Both the position numbers and the translations under genes were made by a program. This document shows positions 6,867-7,220 of a stretch of 7,220 bases of DNA, one piece after another. The DNA is from Pyrinomonadaceae bacterium (GTDB lineage Bacteria > Acidobacteriota > Blastocatellia > Pyrinomonadales > Pyrinomonadaceae), in NCBI GenBank assembly GCA_014379075.1, contig JACMMN010000306.1, positions 1 to 7,220 of the forward strand, written 5' to 3'. Each line of letters begins with the position of its first letter. Positions within the stretch are counted from its first letter, which is position 1. A model generated the notes under the pieces. The model made no database searches, was not told the DNA's origin, and saw only the letters and a program-made list of their open reading frames with translations.

Positions 6867-7116
6867 ATTTCATACTTTTGAAGCGAAACTCATTCTTAAT
6901 ATACACGGCATAATATCTGCCCGCCGACGAAGCATTTATCAGATCTTCGTAAACATTTTTCGGCACATCGAAATATTGATAAACCCCGCCGCCACGGAAT
7001 TCTACCTCCAAAATTTTCGCATCCGGATCGTATCCGACGGATCTAATGCTTGAAGAGTTTATAGGTCGCCTTGTCACGATGTAATCATGGTATTCCAACA
7101 CATGCACGTTTTCCAA
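6865..7116 (-). CDS. KTSC-domain protein
   Basis: The 83-residue protein is nearly all one KTSC domain (named after the C-terminus of some lysyl-tRNA synthetases). Motifs in order are SSSIRSVGYDPDAKILEVEF (21-40), the central YxY as VYQYFDVP (45-52), and VYEDLINASSAGRYYAVYI (55-73). The domain's function is not established; RNA binding has been suggested for the family. Residues 1-17 are an extension ahead of the usual domain start. The start is a TTG with AAGG six bases upstream, and a TAG two codons upstream in the same frame (7122-7120) rules out a longer form. The gene lies 14 bases after the partial gene at the right edge, and its stop overlaps the ribosome binding site of the next gene, so the three look co-transcribed. 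Confidence 0.88.
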   Translation of the reverse strand: MENVHVLEYHDYIVTRRPINSSSIRSVGYDPDAKILEVEFRGGGVYQYFDVPKNVYEDLINASSAGRYYAVYIKNEFRFKSMK

Positions 7117-7122
7117 TTTCTA

Positions 7123-7126
7123 CCTT
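7123..7126 (-). promoter_or_regulatory. Ribosome binding site of the KTSC gene
   Basis: AAGG on the minus strand ends 6 bases before the TTG at 7116. It supports this TTG as the start in the absence of any in-frame ATG in the first part of the gene. Confidence 0.45.
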
Positions 7127-7130
7127 GCAA

Positions 7131-7220
7131 CTAAATCCGGATATTCCCAATCTTTTCGGGCTTTTTGTCCGATGTGGATTTCAGATACGGTGCTTCATCC
7201 TGCTCACGTTTATCATGCTC
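7131..7220 (-). CDS. C-terminal end of an unknown protein, cut by the window edge
   Basis: Reading leftward from the right edge, one frame is open for 29 codons and ends in TAG at 7133-7131; the other two minus-strand frames are closed by TGA within the first 40 bases. The encoded tail is hydrophilic and highly charged, beginning EHDKREQDE and ending KIGNIRI. It ends 14 bases before the KTSC start, the spacing expected within an operon. No family can be named from so short a tail, and a chance open frame of 30 codons is possible, but the tight fit with the next gene favours a real gene. Confidence 0.55.
   Translation of the reverse strand, partial: EHDKREQDEAPYLKSTSDKKPEKIGNIRI

Overview
The window is a compact stretch of a bacterial chromosome of roughly balanced base composition. 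I see no RNA genes, CRISPR, transposase or phage genes. It holds five complete protein genes that I can support well, one short complete gene with a start-site problem, and the last 29 codons of a gene cut by the right edge. The gene mix is a YchF ATPase, a lipoprotein-like sialidase-fold protein with a CPCC motif, a bacterial Agl23-type membrane protein, a KTSC protein and a DUF4383-like membrane protein. It reminds me of environmental Acidobacteriota (Blastocatellia, Pyrinomonas-like), but that is inference from gene content and style, not from a marker gene.

Layout. Positions 1-156 are the leader of the first gene, and no other gene can be decided there. Positions 157-1455 (+) encode an exported Asp-box beta-propeller protein. 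Positions 1445-2548 (-) encode YchF, tail to tail with it and overlapping by 11 bases. A 130-base divergent spacer (2549-2678) must hold the promoters of ychF and of the rightward pair. Positions 2679-4694 and 4705-6501 (+) form a two-gene unit, 10 bases apart, of large polytopic membrane proteins built like GT-C glycosyltransferases: acidic first extracytoplasmic loop, many helices, soluble C-terminal tail. Positions 6498-7220 (-) are a leftward unit: the end of an unknown gene, a KTSC-domain protein, then a small four-helix DUF4383-like protein. Its stop codon shares the bases TTAA with the stop of the Agl23-like gene.

How the genes may work together. The two GT-C-like proteins are probably co-transcribed and could act in one envelope glycosylation or lipid-linked sugar pathway. 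No soluble glycosyltransferase, flippase or ligase is in view, so substrate and product cannot be named. The sialidase-fold protein is exported and may act at the envelope, but nothing ties it to that pathway. YchF is a conserved housekeeping protein and is probably unrelated to its neighbours.

I found no clear new defence or mobile system. The points most worth checking are the missing canonical start of the DUF4383-like gene beside a strong ribosome binding site, repeat-like DNA in two hydrophilic loops of the first GT-C-like gene, the tandem GT-C-like pair itself, the CPCC motif in the propeller protein, and the alanine at position 35 of YchF.
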